This document shows, in pieces, positions 24,797-33,115 of a stretch of DNA of 57,748 bases. Each line of letters begins with the position of its first letter. Position 1 is the first letter of the stretch. Both the position numbers and the translations under genes were made by a program. The DNA is taken from the NCBI RefSeq assembly GCF_000423765.1, contig NZ_AUIP01000018.1:1-57748 (forward strand), written 5' to 3'. The notes below the pieces were generated by a model, which was not told the DNA's origin, did not search any database, and worked only from the letters and a program-made list of their open reading frames with translations. This DNA is from Streptococcus porci DSM 23759. GTDB taxonomy: Bacteria > Bacillota > Bacilli > Lactobacillales > Streptococcaceae.

Positions 24797-24825
24797 ATCT
24801 CCCCCAAGATAGGGGGGAGATTTTT
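24797..24825 (+). terminator. Terminator of the pdh operon
   Basis: ATCTCCCCC, loop AAGATA, GGGGGAGAT followed by TTTT. Confidence 0.88.
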
Positions 24826-24935
24826 GCTGTTAGAGACCTGATTTAGACCTGAGATTAGTGGTGCAAGTAGAAGTTTCGTCCCAATTGTGATACCATATAC
24901 CTATTATGACAGGTGTGAGGTAAAAGGAATCTATT

Positions 24936-26585
24936 ATGAAAATTGTTGGTTTGGTTCTTTTTGCAATCTTTTGTTTAATTCTTTTCATTTTTTTAATGAC
25001 TAGGCTAGAGAAGAAAAAGCTTCGAGAGAAGGTTGAAAGAGACTGGCGGCTGGGGCAGGTGTCGGGGAAGACCTATGATACTCTGGCTAGTCTAGAAGAG
25101 TCCTTGGAACAGGATAGTCACCTTTTAGATGCTGATTATTTGCTAGACCAACAAACCTGGTCGGACTTGGATTTGCAGTCTCTCTTTGAGGAGATGAATC
25201 TGACCTATTCCTCTTTAGGGACAGAGTACCTTTTTACCAAGCTGCATTACCTCAAGGCAGACCCCTTGGATCAGGAATTTCAAGATTTTCAAGAATTTTT
25301 TAGGAAAAATCCAGAGCTAAGAGTTAGAGTTCAAGAAATCTTTTATCAGCTAGGAAAACAAAACAATCACGGCATAAAGGCTCCGCATCAACACATTCCT
25401 TACCAGAAGAGAAAGTTATTTATTTCCTTAGTTCAAGGCTTATTACCAGTACTATCCCTGATTATAGTTCCCTTTAATCAAAAACTTGCTATTGCGCTTT
25501 TTGGCGTAGCTTTTTTCCTAAACATCATGACTTATACGCTACAAAAATCTAAATTGGAATTTGAGATGGCTAGGTATAGTTATCTCGTTAGGGTTCTGGG
25601 GACTGCCCAGCTTTTAGCCAAGATGGATTTGCCTCATTTTGAGTCTGTCAGGGCTATCCTAGGACGGTATGGAGGCATTCTGCGCTCGAAGGGACTGATG
25701 ACTCGGTCAGGCAATGTTTCTGAGATGGATTTTATTTATGATTATTTAAATGGTCTCTTTATGATTCCTTTTATTGTCTATCAAGTTTTTTTGAAGAAGT
25801 TGCAAAGGGGATATGAGGACTTGTTGGTTTTGTATAGACTTCTTTCAGCTTTGGAGGCTAGCATTTCCTTGGTTCGATATCTGCAGAATTTGGACTACTA
25901 TTGTCGTCCCCGGGTTACTGAAGATGGGGCTTGTCAGGGAGAAGAGGTCTATCATCCCTTGGTGAGGAAGGCAGTTTCAAATCCAATTCGATTTGACCAA
26001 AACTTACTTCTGGTTGGAGATAATGCCTCTGGTAAATCCACCTATATTAAGATGGTGGCTTTGAACTTGGTTCTGGCTCAGAGTCTAAATTTTGTGACAG
26101 CAAAAAGCTTTTCTTATCAGCCTGGACCTGTTTACACTAGTCTCAATTTGGCAGATCTTCTACTTGAAAACCAGTCATATTTTATGTCGGAATGTCAATC
26201 AGTGAAACGAATGATAGAGGCCAGCCAAAGGGGACATTTGGTCTACCTCTTTCTTGACGAACTCTTTAAAGGGACAAATACAAAGGACAGACTTTCTATC
26301 GCTGTTAGCCTCCTGGAGTGGTTGAATCAAAAGCAGGTTCGTTACCTGGTTTCGACCCATGATATTGAACTCTTAGATTTGACCCGAGACTATAATAAGA
26401 TTTATCATTTCCAGTCCAATTATCAGCAAGGGAAACTCTCTTTTGATTACCTGCTCAGAGAAGGGGATTTTCGAAAGACCAATGCCATCGAAGTCTTGCA
26501 AGACTTTGATTTTCCTCAGGCAATCCTTGATAGGAGCAGAGAACTTAGACGTTCGAGTTTTCTGGACGAGACTGGTCACAACTAG
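24936..26585 (+). CDS. Membrane-anchored MutS-like ATPase
   Basis: A 549-aa protein. Residues 1-21 form a membrane helix (VGLVLFAIFCLILFIFLMTR), two more hydrophobic stretches lie at about 165-205 (FISLVQGLLPVLSLIIVPF; LAIALFGVAFFLNIM), and the C-terminal third is a MutS domain V-type ATPase (Walker A GDNASGKST, about 361-369; Walker B VYLFLDELFKGTN, about 435; LVSTHDIEL). It lacks the mismatch-recognition domain of MutS and the Smr domain of MutS2. Family members are annotated as MutS-related; their function is unknown to me. AAAAGGA precedes the ATG. Monocistronic, with a strong terminator. Confidence 0.85.
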   Translation: MKIVGLVLFAIFCLILFIFLMTRLEKKKLREKVERDWRLGQVSGKTYDTLASLEESLEQDSHLLDADYLLDQQTWSDLDLQSLFEEMNLTYSSLGTEYLFTKLHYLKADPLDQEFQDFQEFFRKNPELRVRVQEIFYQLGKQNNHGIKAPHQHIPYQKRKLFISLVQGLLPVLSLIIVPFNQKLAIALFGVAFFLNIMTYTLQKSKLEFEMARYSYLVRVLGTAQLLAKMDLPHFESVRAILGRYGGILRSKGLMTRSGNVSEMDFIYDYLNGLFMIPFIVYQVFLKKLQRGYEDLLVLYRLLSALEASISLVRYLQNLDYYCRPRVTEDGACQGEEVYHPLVRKAVSNPIRFDQNLLLVGDNASGKSTYIKMVALNLVLAQSLNFVTAKSFSYQPGPVYTSLNLADLLLENQSYFMSECQSVKRMIEASQRGHLVYLFLDELFKGTNTKDRLSIAVSLLEWLNQKQVRYLVSTHDIELLDLTRDYNKIYHFQSNYQQGKLSFDYLLREGDFRKTNAIEVLQDFDFPQAILDRSRELRRSSFLDETGHN

Positions 26586-26587
26586 TT

Positions 26588-26621
26588 AACCCCCTAGCCG
26601 TTCAGGCTAGGGGGTTCTTGA
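26588..26621 (+). terminator. Terminator of the MutS-like gene
   Basis: AACCCCCTAGCC, loop GTTCA, GGCTAGGGGGTT: a perfect 12-bp stem. Confidence 0.85.
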
Positions 26622-26851
26622 TTCTAAGTTTTTCTTAGTTGTCGCCGCTAAGAGTTTATCATAATTGTCAATGAGAGAATGGTTCCTTTCAGGTGAAGTG
26701 CTTGCAAAAGAGACTGACTAGGCAAACTTATAAGTGATTATGAGTTTTCTTTAAAAAATTGTGTAATTCCTTGACTTTTTTAAATAATAGTCTTATTCTT
26801 TACATATACTTAATTTAAATATATAAAGAAAATAAATCTATGGAGGTGCTT

Positions 26852-27175
26852 ATGGCATTTTATTACCCAGTGCCGTCGCCGGTCATTGAGTTTCTAGTCT
26901 TGGGTTTGGTTGCTGAGGAGGCATCTTATGGTTATGAGATCAGTCAGAACCTCAAGCTTATCACAGCCATTAAGGAGTCCACTCTCTATCCCATTCTTAA
27001 AAAGATGGAGTTATCGGGCTACCTTGAGACCTACACGGAAGCTCATCAAGGCAGGCAACGTAAATATTACCGTCGAACTCAGGCAGGAGCTCAGCATTTT
27101 TCCTTTTTAGAGGAAGAATGGAAGCGTTACTCAAGGGCTATTGAAGATATGGCGAAAGGAAGGTTAGGCAAATGA
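26852..27175 (+). CDS. PadR-family transcriptional regulator
   Basis: A 107-aa winged helix. ATG 26852 follows GGAGGTGCTT; the upstream ATG at 26840 lies within that site. Visible PadR pattern: VIEFLVLGLVAEEASYGYEI, then KESTLYPILKKMELSGYLETY and GRQRKYYRRTQAGAQHF. The stop overlaps the start of the next gene (ATGA), the standard PadR-DUF1700 arrangement in Firmicutes, so it probably autoregulates the pair, perhaps in response to cell-envelope stress. Confidence 0.92.
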   Translation: MAFYYPVPSPVIEFLVLGLVAEEASYGYEISQNLKLITAIKESTLYPILKKMELSGYLETYTEAHQGRQRKYYRRTQAGAQHFSFLEEEWKRYSRAIEDMAKGRLGK

Positions 27176-28233
27176 CAGGCGCAGCATTTTTATCAGCATT
27201 AAAACATGAATTGGCAAGTCTATCAGACAATCAACGCAAGGAGGCTATGTCCTATTTTGCAGAATACCTGGCAGAAGTGGGTGATGACCAAGCTGCCATC
27301 GCGGAGTTAGGCACTCCTAAGGAGGTTGCTAAAGAATTAATAGAGCAGTTCAGAGAGCAGGATATTCTGGAACAAACTCTGGCAGAAGTTTCTAGTCAAG
27401 AATACTCTAATGTGGAAGAGATTAAGCTGGACCTAACAAGTTTGGATCTTGTCGTTGAAGAATCAGATGTGGCAGAAGTCGAAGTTGAAGCCAATGAATC
27501 TGTTTTAGAATCCTTGGAGATAGAGCGCAGGGAAGGTCGTCTTGAAATCAAGCAAAAACATGATTTTCGAACCATTAACTCATTTACAATCTTTGGTTTT
27601 GGCTTTAATTTCACACAGACTGGTAAGGTGATAGTCAAAACACCAAGAAATCAAAAAGTTGAGCAAATTTCCATTAACTCTCTTTCAGGAGATGTTGACC
27701 TCAAAAACCTCAAACTAAATCACTTAGGCTGTCACTTGACTAACGGTGACCTCGACTTGAAAGGAATGGAGGTTGATAGCCTCAAACTTCACTTGACTAA
27801 TGGGGACTTAGAGCTGAAAACTTGTCAGTTTGAGAATATAAAAGCTGAGCTCTACAATGGAGATGCAGACTTAGTTGATATTTTGGTGGCTGAGATTTTA
27901 GATTTGGATCTCAAAAATGGTGATGTGAAAATGACCTCTAGTCAATTTAAGGATATGTCGCTTAACAATTTACATGGAGATGTCGAATTGCGCCAGCCAA
28001 ACTTCACAGGTCAGACTAAGATGACCCTTCTCTATGGTGATGTCCAAGTTGACCTAACTGAAGAGTTGCGTCAGCTTTTGTCCATAGATTTAAAGGCAAG
28101 CAATGGAGACTATAGCGTTCGTGATGCTAGCGGCCGCCACTATGGTGAAAATGGTTTTTATCGATACGGCAATCTGACTCAGTCACCTAGTCTAGAGATT
28201 TCTAATAGTTATGGAGACATTGTTATCAATTAA
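27172..28233 (+). CDS. DUF1700-DUF4097 fusion protein
   Basis: A 353-aa protein. Residues 1-65 match the DUF1700/HAAS helical domain (FLSALKHELASLSDNQRKEA ... LGTPKEVAKELIEQF). From about residue 80 a long run of short strands with repeated hydrophobic-Asn-Gly-Asp units (LTNGDLDLK, LTNGDLELK, LYNGDADLV, LKNGDVKM, LHGDVELR, LYGDVQVD) forms a beta-solenoid of DUF4097 type. The two domains are more often on separate proteins, and I see no membrane helix or signal peptide. Translationally coupled to padR by a 4-bp overlap. The last 28 coding bases recur at 32042-32069. Confidence 0.85.
   Translation: MTGAAFLSALKHELASLSDNQRKEAMSYFAEYLAEVGDDQAAIAELGTPKEVAKELIEQFREQDILEQTLAEVSSQEYSNVEEIKLDLTSLDLVVEESDVAEVEVEANESVLESLEIERREGRLEIKQKHDFRTINSFTIFGFGFNFTQTGKVIVKTPRNQKVEQISINSLSGDVDLKNLKLNHLGCHLTNGDLDLKGMEVDSLKLHLTNGDLELKTCQFENIKAELYNGDADLVDILVAEILDLDLKNGDVKMTSSQFKDMSLNNLHGDVELRQPNFTGQTKMTLLYGDVQVDLTEELRQLLSIDLKASNGDYSVRDASGRHYGENGFYRYGNLTQSPSLEISNSYGDIVIN
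28205..28232 (+). repeat. 28-bp repeat copy 1 (end of the DUF4097 gene)
   Basis: 26 of 28 bases match 32042-32069; both encode SYGDIVIN before a stop. The copies bound a 3.8-kb block. Confidence 0.8.
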
Positions 28234-28266
28234 GATACCCATCCGGTGTTAAGAAGAAAAATTAAG

Positions 28267-28305
28267 AAAAATCTACTGTATCGAATCTTGATTCAGTAGA
28301 TTTTT
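28267..28305. terminator. Terminator after the DUF4097 gene
   Basis: AAAAATCTACTG and CAGTAGATTTTT form a perfect 12-bp stem. Confidence 0.85.
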
Positions 28306-28415
28306 CTAGTTGTATTAAAGGTAGTAAGTGAATGGTACAGAGGCAAATTTGGTTCAATTAAAAGTATTAATGTGGTGTAAAATTACATCAGTGTGTTACA
28401 GTGTTGTTTCATTTT

Positions 28416-28778
28416 TTATGACTTATCGGGAATTTTATAGAAAAGAAAATAAGTGATAAAAATAGTTAGTCCGAATAGACCAAGCTTAACCCAGAAAATA
28501 GGAGCTAGTACAATAGATATAAACATGAGAAGGTAAATCTGCCAGATGATTTTTTTCTTTCTTTCCTTGCTGATAGATTTTGTTTCAGCATAGTCAGCTA
28601 CATAAAACTGATAGATTTTGCTTTCCCTTAACCTGGATTCAAAACTTTTGGAACTTTTGGCAAAACAAAAACCTGCTAGCAAAAGGAGTGGAGTTGTTGG
28701 AATAACAGGCAAAATGATACCGGCAACTCCAATCATTAGACTTAGTAAGCCGCCTGTAAAAAAGAATAGTCTGTACAT
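28416..28778 (-). CDS. DUF454 (YbaN-type) membrane protein
   Basis: A 120-aa inner-membrane protein with hydrophobic segments at about 8-38 (FTGGLLSLMIGVAGIILPVI followed by PTTPLLLLAGFCFAKSS) and 80-115. The TTPLLLLAGFCFAKSS pattern is typical of DUF454/YbaN. AGGAAAAA lies before the start on the minus strand. Function is unknown in the family. It converges on the DUF4097 gene and lies alone inside the block bounded by the SYGDIVIN repeat. Confidence 0.85.
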   Translation of the reverse strand: MYRLFFFTGGLLSLMIGVAGIILPVIPTTPLLLLAGFCFAKSSKSFESRLRESKIYQFYVADYAETKSISKERKKKIIWQIYLLMFISIVLAPIFWVKLGLFGLTIFITYFLFYKIPDKS

Positions 28779-28862
28779 TTTTTCCTCCGTTGAGATGATT
28801 AATCACTATTATACCAAAATATCATGAACAAGATAACACGAATGTGAAAATAATGAAAACGC

Positions 28863-28891
28863 TTGACTAGGGGATTTGGAAATGCTAGTAT
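28863..28891 (+). promoter_or_regulatory. Promoter of the FMN-reductase genes
   Basis: TTGACT (28863-28868), 17 nt, TAGTAT (28886-28891) with extended TGC. The tandem repeat begins about 18 bp downstream of the expected start of transcription. Confidence 0.6.
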
Positions 28892-28915
28892 AAAGGTATT
28901 CGTTACTTACGAATG

Positions 28916-28985
28916 CTAAATACTAAATACTAAATACTAAATACTAAATACTAAATACTAAATACTAAATACTAAATACTAAATA
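28916..28985 (+). repeat. Ten tandem copies of heptamer CTAAATA in a 5' leader
   Basis: Ten perfect copies of CTAAATA followed by a partial CTA, between the promoter and the start at 29082. Such repeats change length by slippage. The position is noncoding, so any effect would be on mRNA length, structure or expression. Confidence 0.95.
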
Positions 28986-29081
28986 CTATTATAAATGGTC
29001 AGAGGAACTCTGCAGGATATAACAGTTTGTAAATTTCATATCTTGCCCGTGAATGTGTATCTTAGAAAAAGGAGCAACCAC

Positions 29082-29687
29082 ATGAAGCTTATCGGAATTG
29101 TTGGGACTAACTCAGCTAAGTCAACCAATCGTCAACTTTTACAATATATGCAAAGTCATTTTGCGGATAAAGCGGAGATTGAATTGGTAGAAATAAAGAA
29201 TCTACCAATGTTTAATAAGCCGGCAGATAGAGTTCTTCCTGTGGAAGTTCAAGAATTAGTAAAAAAATTAGAGGATGCAGAAGGGGTTATCATTGGGACT
29301 CCTGAATACGATCATTCTATCCCAGCAGTCCTTATGAATGCTCTAGCGTGGGTGTCATATGGAGTGTATCCTATGCTTAACAAGCCTGTAATGATTACTG
29401 GTGCATCTTATGGTACCCTTGGGTCTTCACGTGCCCAATTGCAATTGCGCCAAATTCTTAACGCTCCAGAACTCAAGGCTACTGTTTTACCAGATGAATT
29501 TCTTCTTTCTCATTCCCTACAGGCCTTCAATGCAGCTGGCGAGCTTAATGATATCGAGACAAGTCAAAAATTAGATGCCATCTTCGATGATTTCCGCCTC
29601 TTTGTCAGAATGAATGAAAAGTTGTCGAATGCCAAAGAACTTTTGAAAAAAGAAGCTGAGAACTTTAATTGGGAAAACCTGAACTAA
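29082..29687 (+). CDS. NADPH-dependent FMN reductase family protein
   Basis: A 201-aa flavodoxin-fold protein. ATG 29082 follows AAAAGGAGCAACCAC. Visible: IGIVGTNSAKSTNRQLLQYM (phosphate loop), GTPEYDHSIPAVLMNALAWVS (family signature) and GASYGTLGSSRAQLQLRQIL. Together with the next, larger homologue it forms an operon (15-bp gap). Likely reduces flavin or a flavin-linked acceptor with NAD(P)H in the cytoplasm. Confidence 0.9.
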   Translation: MKLIGIVGTNSAKSTNRQLLQYMQSHFADKAEIELVEIKNLPMFNKPADRVLPVEVQELVKKLEDAEGVIIGTPEYDHSIPAVLMNALAWVSYGVYPMLNKPVMITGASYGTLGSSRAQLQLRQILNAPELKATVLPDEFLLSHSLQAFNAAGELNDIETSQKLDAIFDDFRLFVRMNEKLSNAKELLKKEAENFNWENLN

Positions 29688-29702
29688 TAGGGAGATAATA
29701 AT

Positions 29703-30938
29703 ATGAAATTTGTAGCTATCGTCGGATCCAATGCCGAACAATCTTATAACCGTATGCTCTTGCAATTTATGCAGCGTCAATTCAAAATCAAATGTGAAAT
29801 AGAACTTCTTGAAATTAAGGATGTTCCTATGTTCAATCAGGATGATGACCAGTCGGATTGTTTTGCTGTTCGTTATCTAAATAATAAAATAACGCGTGCT
29901 GATGGTGTTATCATCGCCACACCAGAACACAATCATACCATTACCCCCGCCCTAAAAAGCACCTTGGAATGGTTGTCCTTCAAGCTTCATCCACTAGAAA
30001 ACAAACCAGTTATGATTGTTGGGGCTTCCTACTACGACCAAGGAACATCACGTGCTCAAGTCCATTTGCGAAAAATTTTGGAGGCGCCGGGTGTCAATGC
30101 CTACACTTTGCCAGGGAATGAGTTCCTTCTTGGCAAAGCAAAGGAAGCCTTTGATGTCAATGGGAACATCACCAATGAAGGCACTGTTTCATTCTTGGAA
30201 ACTTGCTTGGATAACTTTATCAAATATGTGGGGGTTGTATCGACATTGCGTAAACCAAAACCAATTGAACCAGAAGATTTAGACTGTGGAAAACCAATTG
30301 CTACAACCATTCAAGGTGTTGACCCAGATGATCCAGATTGGTTGGAAAAAGCTTCTAAAATTGTCAATGCTGTCGAAGGCGATACCTATGTCAAATTGGA
30401 TCAAGGTCTCTTGACTGTTGACCAAATCAATATGTTCCTCAATGCCATGCCATTTGAGTTGACCTATGCTGATGACAACAACCAATTCCTTTACTATAAC
30501 AACAAACATCAAGAAGCAGATACCATGCTTGGTAAACGGGTGCCAGAGCAGGTTGGTAACCGCATATCAACCGTTCACGGTACCCTTCCGCCTGCCCGTA
30601 TGAAGAATGTGGAGTGGGTAATCGGTACCCTTCGCAACGGAAACCAAGAGTATGTTCGTACCATTGTTCCAGGGACGCCTGCTGAAATAATTAATACCCA
30701 CAACTATCAAGCTATGTACTACCCAGACGGTTCATATGCTGGTATCAATGAAATCATCTTTAACTTCAAACCTTGGCTGGATTGGTATCTTGAAACAACT
30801 GGACAGCGTTTAGTGGGTGGTAACATACCACTTATGCCAGGAGGGCATGGGAATGCTGATGCTACCACAGGTGCTTCAGATGCTGGTCATGGCGGTGCTG
30901 GTGCAGTAGATGCTACCTCAGGAGCCTCTTCGCACTAA
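29703..30938 (+). CDS. FMN reductase-PAS-like fusion with tandem flavinylation-like motifs
   Basis: A 411-aa protein. Residues 1-175 are an FMN reductase domain ([40 protein letters not shown]). Residues about 215-365 resemble a PAS-type domain found in DUF438 proteins ([20 protein letters not shown] ... [18 protein letters not shown]). The Gly/Ala/His-rich tail has DATTGAS (386-392) and DATSGAS (403-409), both fitting the Dxx(S/T)GA(T/S) motif that ApbE modifies with FMN. It could therefore carry two covalent flavins. No signal peptide, so modification would be cytoplasmic. GGGAGATAATA precedes the ATG. No apbE gene is in the window. Confidence 0.82.
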   Translation: MKFVAIVGSNAEQSYNRMLLQFMQRQFKIKCEIELLEIKDVPMFNQDDDQSDCFAVRYLNNKITRADGVIIATPEHNHTITPALKSTLEWLSFKLHPLENKPVMIVGASYYDQGTSRAQVHLRKILEAPGVNAYTLPGNEFLLGKAKEAFDVNGNITNEGTVSFLETCLDNFIKYVGVVSTLRKPKPIEPEDLDCGKPIATTIQGVDPDDPDWLEKASKIVNAVEGDTYVKLDQGLLTVDQINMFLNAMPFELTYADDNNQFLYYNNKHQEADTMLGKRVPEQVGNRISTVHGTLPPARMKNVEWVIGTLRNGNQEYVRTIVPGTPAEIINTHNYQAMYYPDGSYAGINEIIFNFKPWLDWYLETTGQRLVGGNIPLMPGGHGNADATTGASDAGHGGAGAVDATSGASSH

Positions 30939-31046
30939 TTCATAAAGAATCAAAAGATAATGTGTCAAACTAATGGGGTGAATATCCTGAACAGTTTAGA
31001 AGTCACACTAATTATTTTTTAACTATCAAATGTTTTGTGATTAGCT

Positions 31047-31078
31047 AAGGCGGGAAGATGTCTTTTCCGCCTTTCTTA
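31047..31078 (+). terminator. Terminator after the FMN-reductase pair
   Basis: AAGGCGG and CCGCCTT around a 13-nt loop, then TCTT. Confidence 0.7.
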
Positions 31079-31116
31079 ACATGGTTTGTTGTCTGTAACA
31101 TCATAAGGAGAAAATT

Positions 31117-31911
31117 ATGAGTCCTTTTCAAGAGAAAATTGGTATTGCTGTTTCAAAAAAGGAGGCGTTATTTGACGAGAGTCTAGGGCGTTATGCCCTA
31201 CGTTCTACATTTGCGGGGGCTTATCTGACAATGTCAACAGCAGTAGGTATTATTGGTGCAGATGTCATTTCTGGTCAATTTCCTGCCTTGGCACGTTTTG
31301 TTTTTACCTTTATCTTTGCAATTGGTTTGGTATATGTACTAGTTTTTGGTGGAGAACTGGCAACTTCTAATATGATGTATCTAACAACTGGAGTATATTA
31401 TAAGCATATTTCTTGGAAAAAAGCAGTGTTGATTTTGCTCTATTGTACATTATTTAATTTTGTTGGTGCCCTTATTCTAGCGTGGCTTTTTAACCAGTCT
31501 TTTTCATTTTTAACTTTATCAGATAAGAGTTTCTTGGTAAATGCTGTTAATATCAAATTGGGAAAATCGGATTGGAGTAATTTTTTTGAAGGTATTACAG
31601 CAAATATGTTTGTAAATATGGCAATCTTGGGATTTTTATTATTGAAAGAAGAATCATCTAAGTTTTTTATTGCCGTTTCAGCCATCTTTATGTTTGTATT
31701 TCTAATCAATGAGCATCTAGTGGCAAATTTTGCCTCATTTATGCTACTTGCTTTCAACGATTTATCTCAAAATGTTGTAGCGTTTAATATCACTAACGTA
31801 TTGCATCAGTGGCTTGTAGTTTTCTTTGGCAATTGGGTAGGAGCAGGGCTACTTATCGGAATTGCTTATGCCTGGCTTAACCAAACAAACACAAAGTATA
31901 AGGAAAACTAA
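31117..31911 (+). CDS. Formate/nitrite transporter family protein
   Basis: A 264-aa polytopic protein of the FNT family with about six membrane helices. Family-type features include GGELATSNMMYLTTG and EGITANMFVNMAILGFLLLK. AAGGAG lies 8-9 nt before the ATG. FNT channels carry formate, nitrite, lactate or hydrosulfide; the substrate cannot be assigned here. It lies downstream of the FMN-reductase pair but beyond a terminator. Confidence 0.88.
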   Translation: MSPFQEKIGIAVSKKEALFDESLGRYALRSTFAGAYLTMSTAVGIIGADVISGQFPALARFVFTFIFAIGLVYVLVFGGELATSNMMYLTTGVYYKHISWKKAVLILLYCTLFNFVGALILAWLFNQSFSFLTLSDKSFLVNAVNIKLGKSDWSNFFEGITANMFVNMAILGFLLLKEESSKFFIAVSAIFMFVFLINEHLVANFASFMLLAFNDLSQNVVAFNITNVLHQWLVVFFGNWVGAGLLIGIAYAWLNQTNTKYKEN

Positions 31912-32176
31912 GTTTAAAGGATACTTCTTTAAGAAGAGTATAGCTTAGATTAATGGAAGAGGGAAGGCTATTCAAACTTGACATTCAATTCAAAAAATAA
32001 ATTTTGAATTTGTAATTTTAGGATGATATGCACTTTATCTTATAGTTATGGCGATATTGTTATCAATTAGCTGATAAGCTAGCCAAAGTCCCTGAGGTAA
32101 CCTGGGGATTTTTCTTTGCCTTTTTGATTGACTTTTATTTCTGGACCTAGTAAGCTGAGGCAAGGGAGGTGGTTGA
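31912..32176. other. Gap between the FNT gene and the GH114-like gene
   Basis: 265 bp. It holds AT-rich sequence (31912-32041) in which I see nothing functional, the DUF4097 3'-end remnant (32042-32069) and a terminator-like hairpin (TCCC..AGG-TAA-CCT..GGGA then TTTTTC). Confidence 0.6.
32042..32069 (+). pseudogene. Remnant of a DUF4097 gene 3' end
   Basis: Encodes SYGDIVIN then TAG, identical in protein to the end of the gene at 27172-28233, and matches it at 26 of 28 bases; upstream similarity stops at once. Probably the original or a duplicated end left by insertion of the 28234-32041 block. A terminator-like stem with GGGATTTTTC follows at about 32085-32115. Confidence 0.6.
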
Positions 32177-33007
32177 ATGAAGCGCTGGATAGGTTTCTTT
32201 GCCCTAATGATCCTTGTTATCTCTGGGATGTCTTACTGGTTCTCTCTACAAAGTCGGTCTCAGTCTTACGGGGTCTTTATTGGTATGGAGAGGGAGGACT
32301 TGCTCCACTTAAAAAAATCTTATGATTGTTTGGTGATAGATGCCAGCAATTTAAATGATGATGATATTGAAAAGCTTGGCAATCAGTCCGAAGACTTATT
32401 TGCTTACCTCAATGTTGGTGCACTTGAGAAATCCAATGCCTACTACCAGGACTTTAAAGAGTTGGCCTTTAAAGCTTATGACAATTGGGAAGATGAGTCT
32501 TGGATAGACGTGACAGATGATTCTTGGCAAGATTTCTTAATAAAGGATTTAGCTCTAAGTTTGAAAAATAAGGGTCTTGATGGGCTTTTCTTGGATAATT
32601 TTGATGTCTATGATCAGGATTTTCGTCCTGAGGTCTATCAAAGTTTGCTAGCACTGCTAGAAGGCTTTAGTGACTTGGGCCTACCTGTCATCATCAATGG
32701 AGGTTCGACCTTTGTAGCTGAGCTTGTTACTAAAAATCCTGAGAAAGCTCAAATCTTGCTTGCTGGGGTTAATCAAGAGTCGGTCTTTCTTGCCTATGAT
32801 TTTAATGCCAATCGGGCAAGTGAACAAAAATTAGAAGATAAGACCTTTTATCTGGACTACCTTAAGGCAGTCTCTCAAGCGGAGATTCCAGTCTATCTGA
32901 TTGAATATGGAGCTAATTCAAAGGAAGAAATTCAGATAAAGAAGGCTTGTCGAGATTTGGGTTACGACCTTTTTATTGCTACAAATATTATGCTAGATAG
33001 AGAATAA
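32177..33007 (+). CDS. GH114-like putative endo-alpha-1,4-polygalactosaminidase, exported
   Basis: A 276-aa protein with an N-terminal signal/anchor helix (IGFFALMILVISGMSYWF). The body matches the TIM-barrel GH114 pattern: DCLVIDASNLNDDDIEKL, DLFAYLNVGALEKS, DESWIDVTDDSWQDFLIKDL, GLDGLFLDNFDVYD (probable catalytic Asp), GLPVIINGG. Members hydrolyse polygalactosamine-type polysaccharides or are of unknown substrate, so a role in envelope glycan or biofilm matrix turnover is plausible. AGGGAGGTGG precedes the ATG. Monocistronic. Confidence 0.8.
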   Translation: MKRWIGFFALMILVISGMSYWFSLQSRSQSYGVFIGMEREDLLHLKKSYDCLVIDASNLNDDDIEKLGNQSEDLFAYLNVGALEKSNAYYQDFKELAFKAYDNWEDESWIDVTDDSWQDFLIKDLALSLKNKGLDGLFLDNFDVYDQDFRPEVYQSLLALLEGFSDLGLPVIINGGSTFVAELVTKNPEKAQILLAGVNQESVFLAYDFNANRASEQKLEDKTFYLDYLKAVSQAEIPVYLIEYGANSKEEIQIKKACRDLGYDLFIATNIMLDRE

Positions 33008-33024
33008 GCTATCAAGCTATTCTT

Positions 33025-33053
33025 TTGTAAAATGCGACCGTTTTCATTATAAT
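33025..33053 (+). promoter_or_regulatory. lplA promoter
   Basis: TTGTAA (33025-33030), 17 nt, TATAAT (33048-33053). Transcription would start about 10 bp before AGGAAAGGA. Confidence 0.65.
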
Positions 33054-33070
33054 AAGAATAACTCTGATTA

Positions 33071-33115
33071 AGGAAAGGAAGCCATTCCAAAGAGGATATG
33101 GCTAGCTAGAAATTC
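33071..33115 (+). promoter_or_regulatory. Hairpin between the ribosome site and start of lplA
   Basis: AGGAAAGGA (33071-33079) directly abuts a hairpin AGCCAT (33080-33085)/ATGGCT (33098-33103), and 12 nt follow before ATG 33116. Without the 24-nt hairpin the spacing would be 12 nt. A weaker AGAGG lies in the loop in front of a three-codon frame (ATG GCT AGC TAG). Confidence 0.55.

Noticed and set aside
28916..28985. CRISPR-like array
   Set aside because: It is a simple 7-bp tandem repeat with no spacers.
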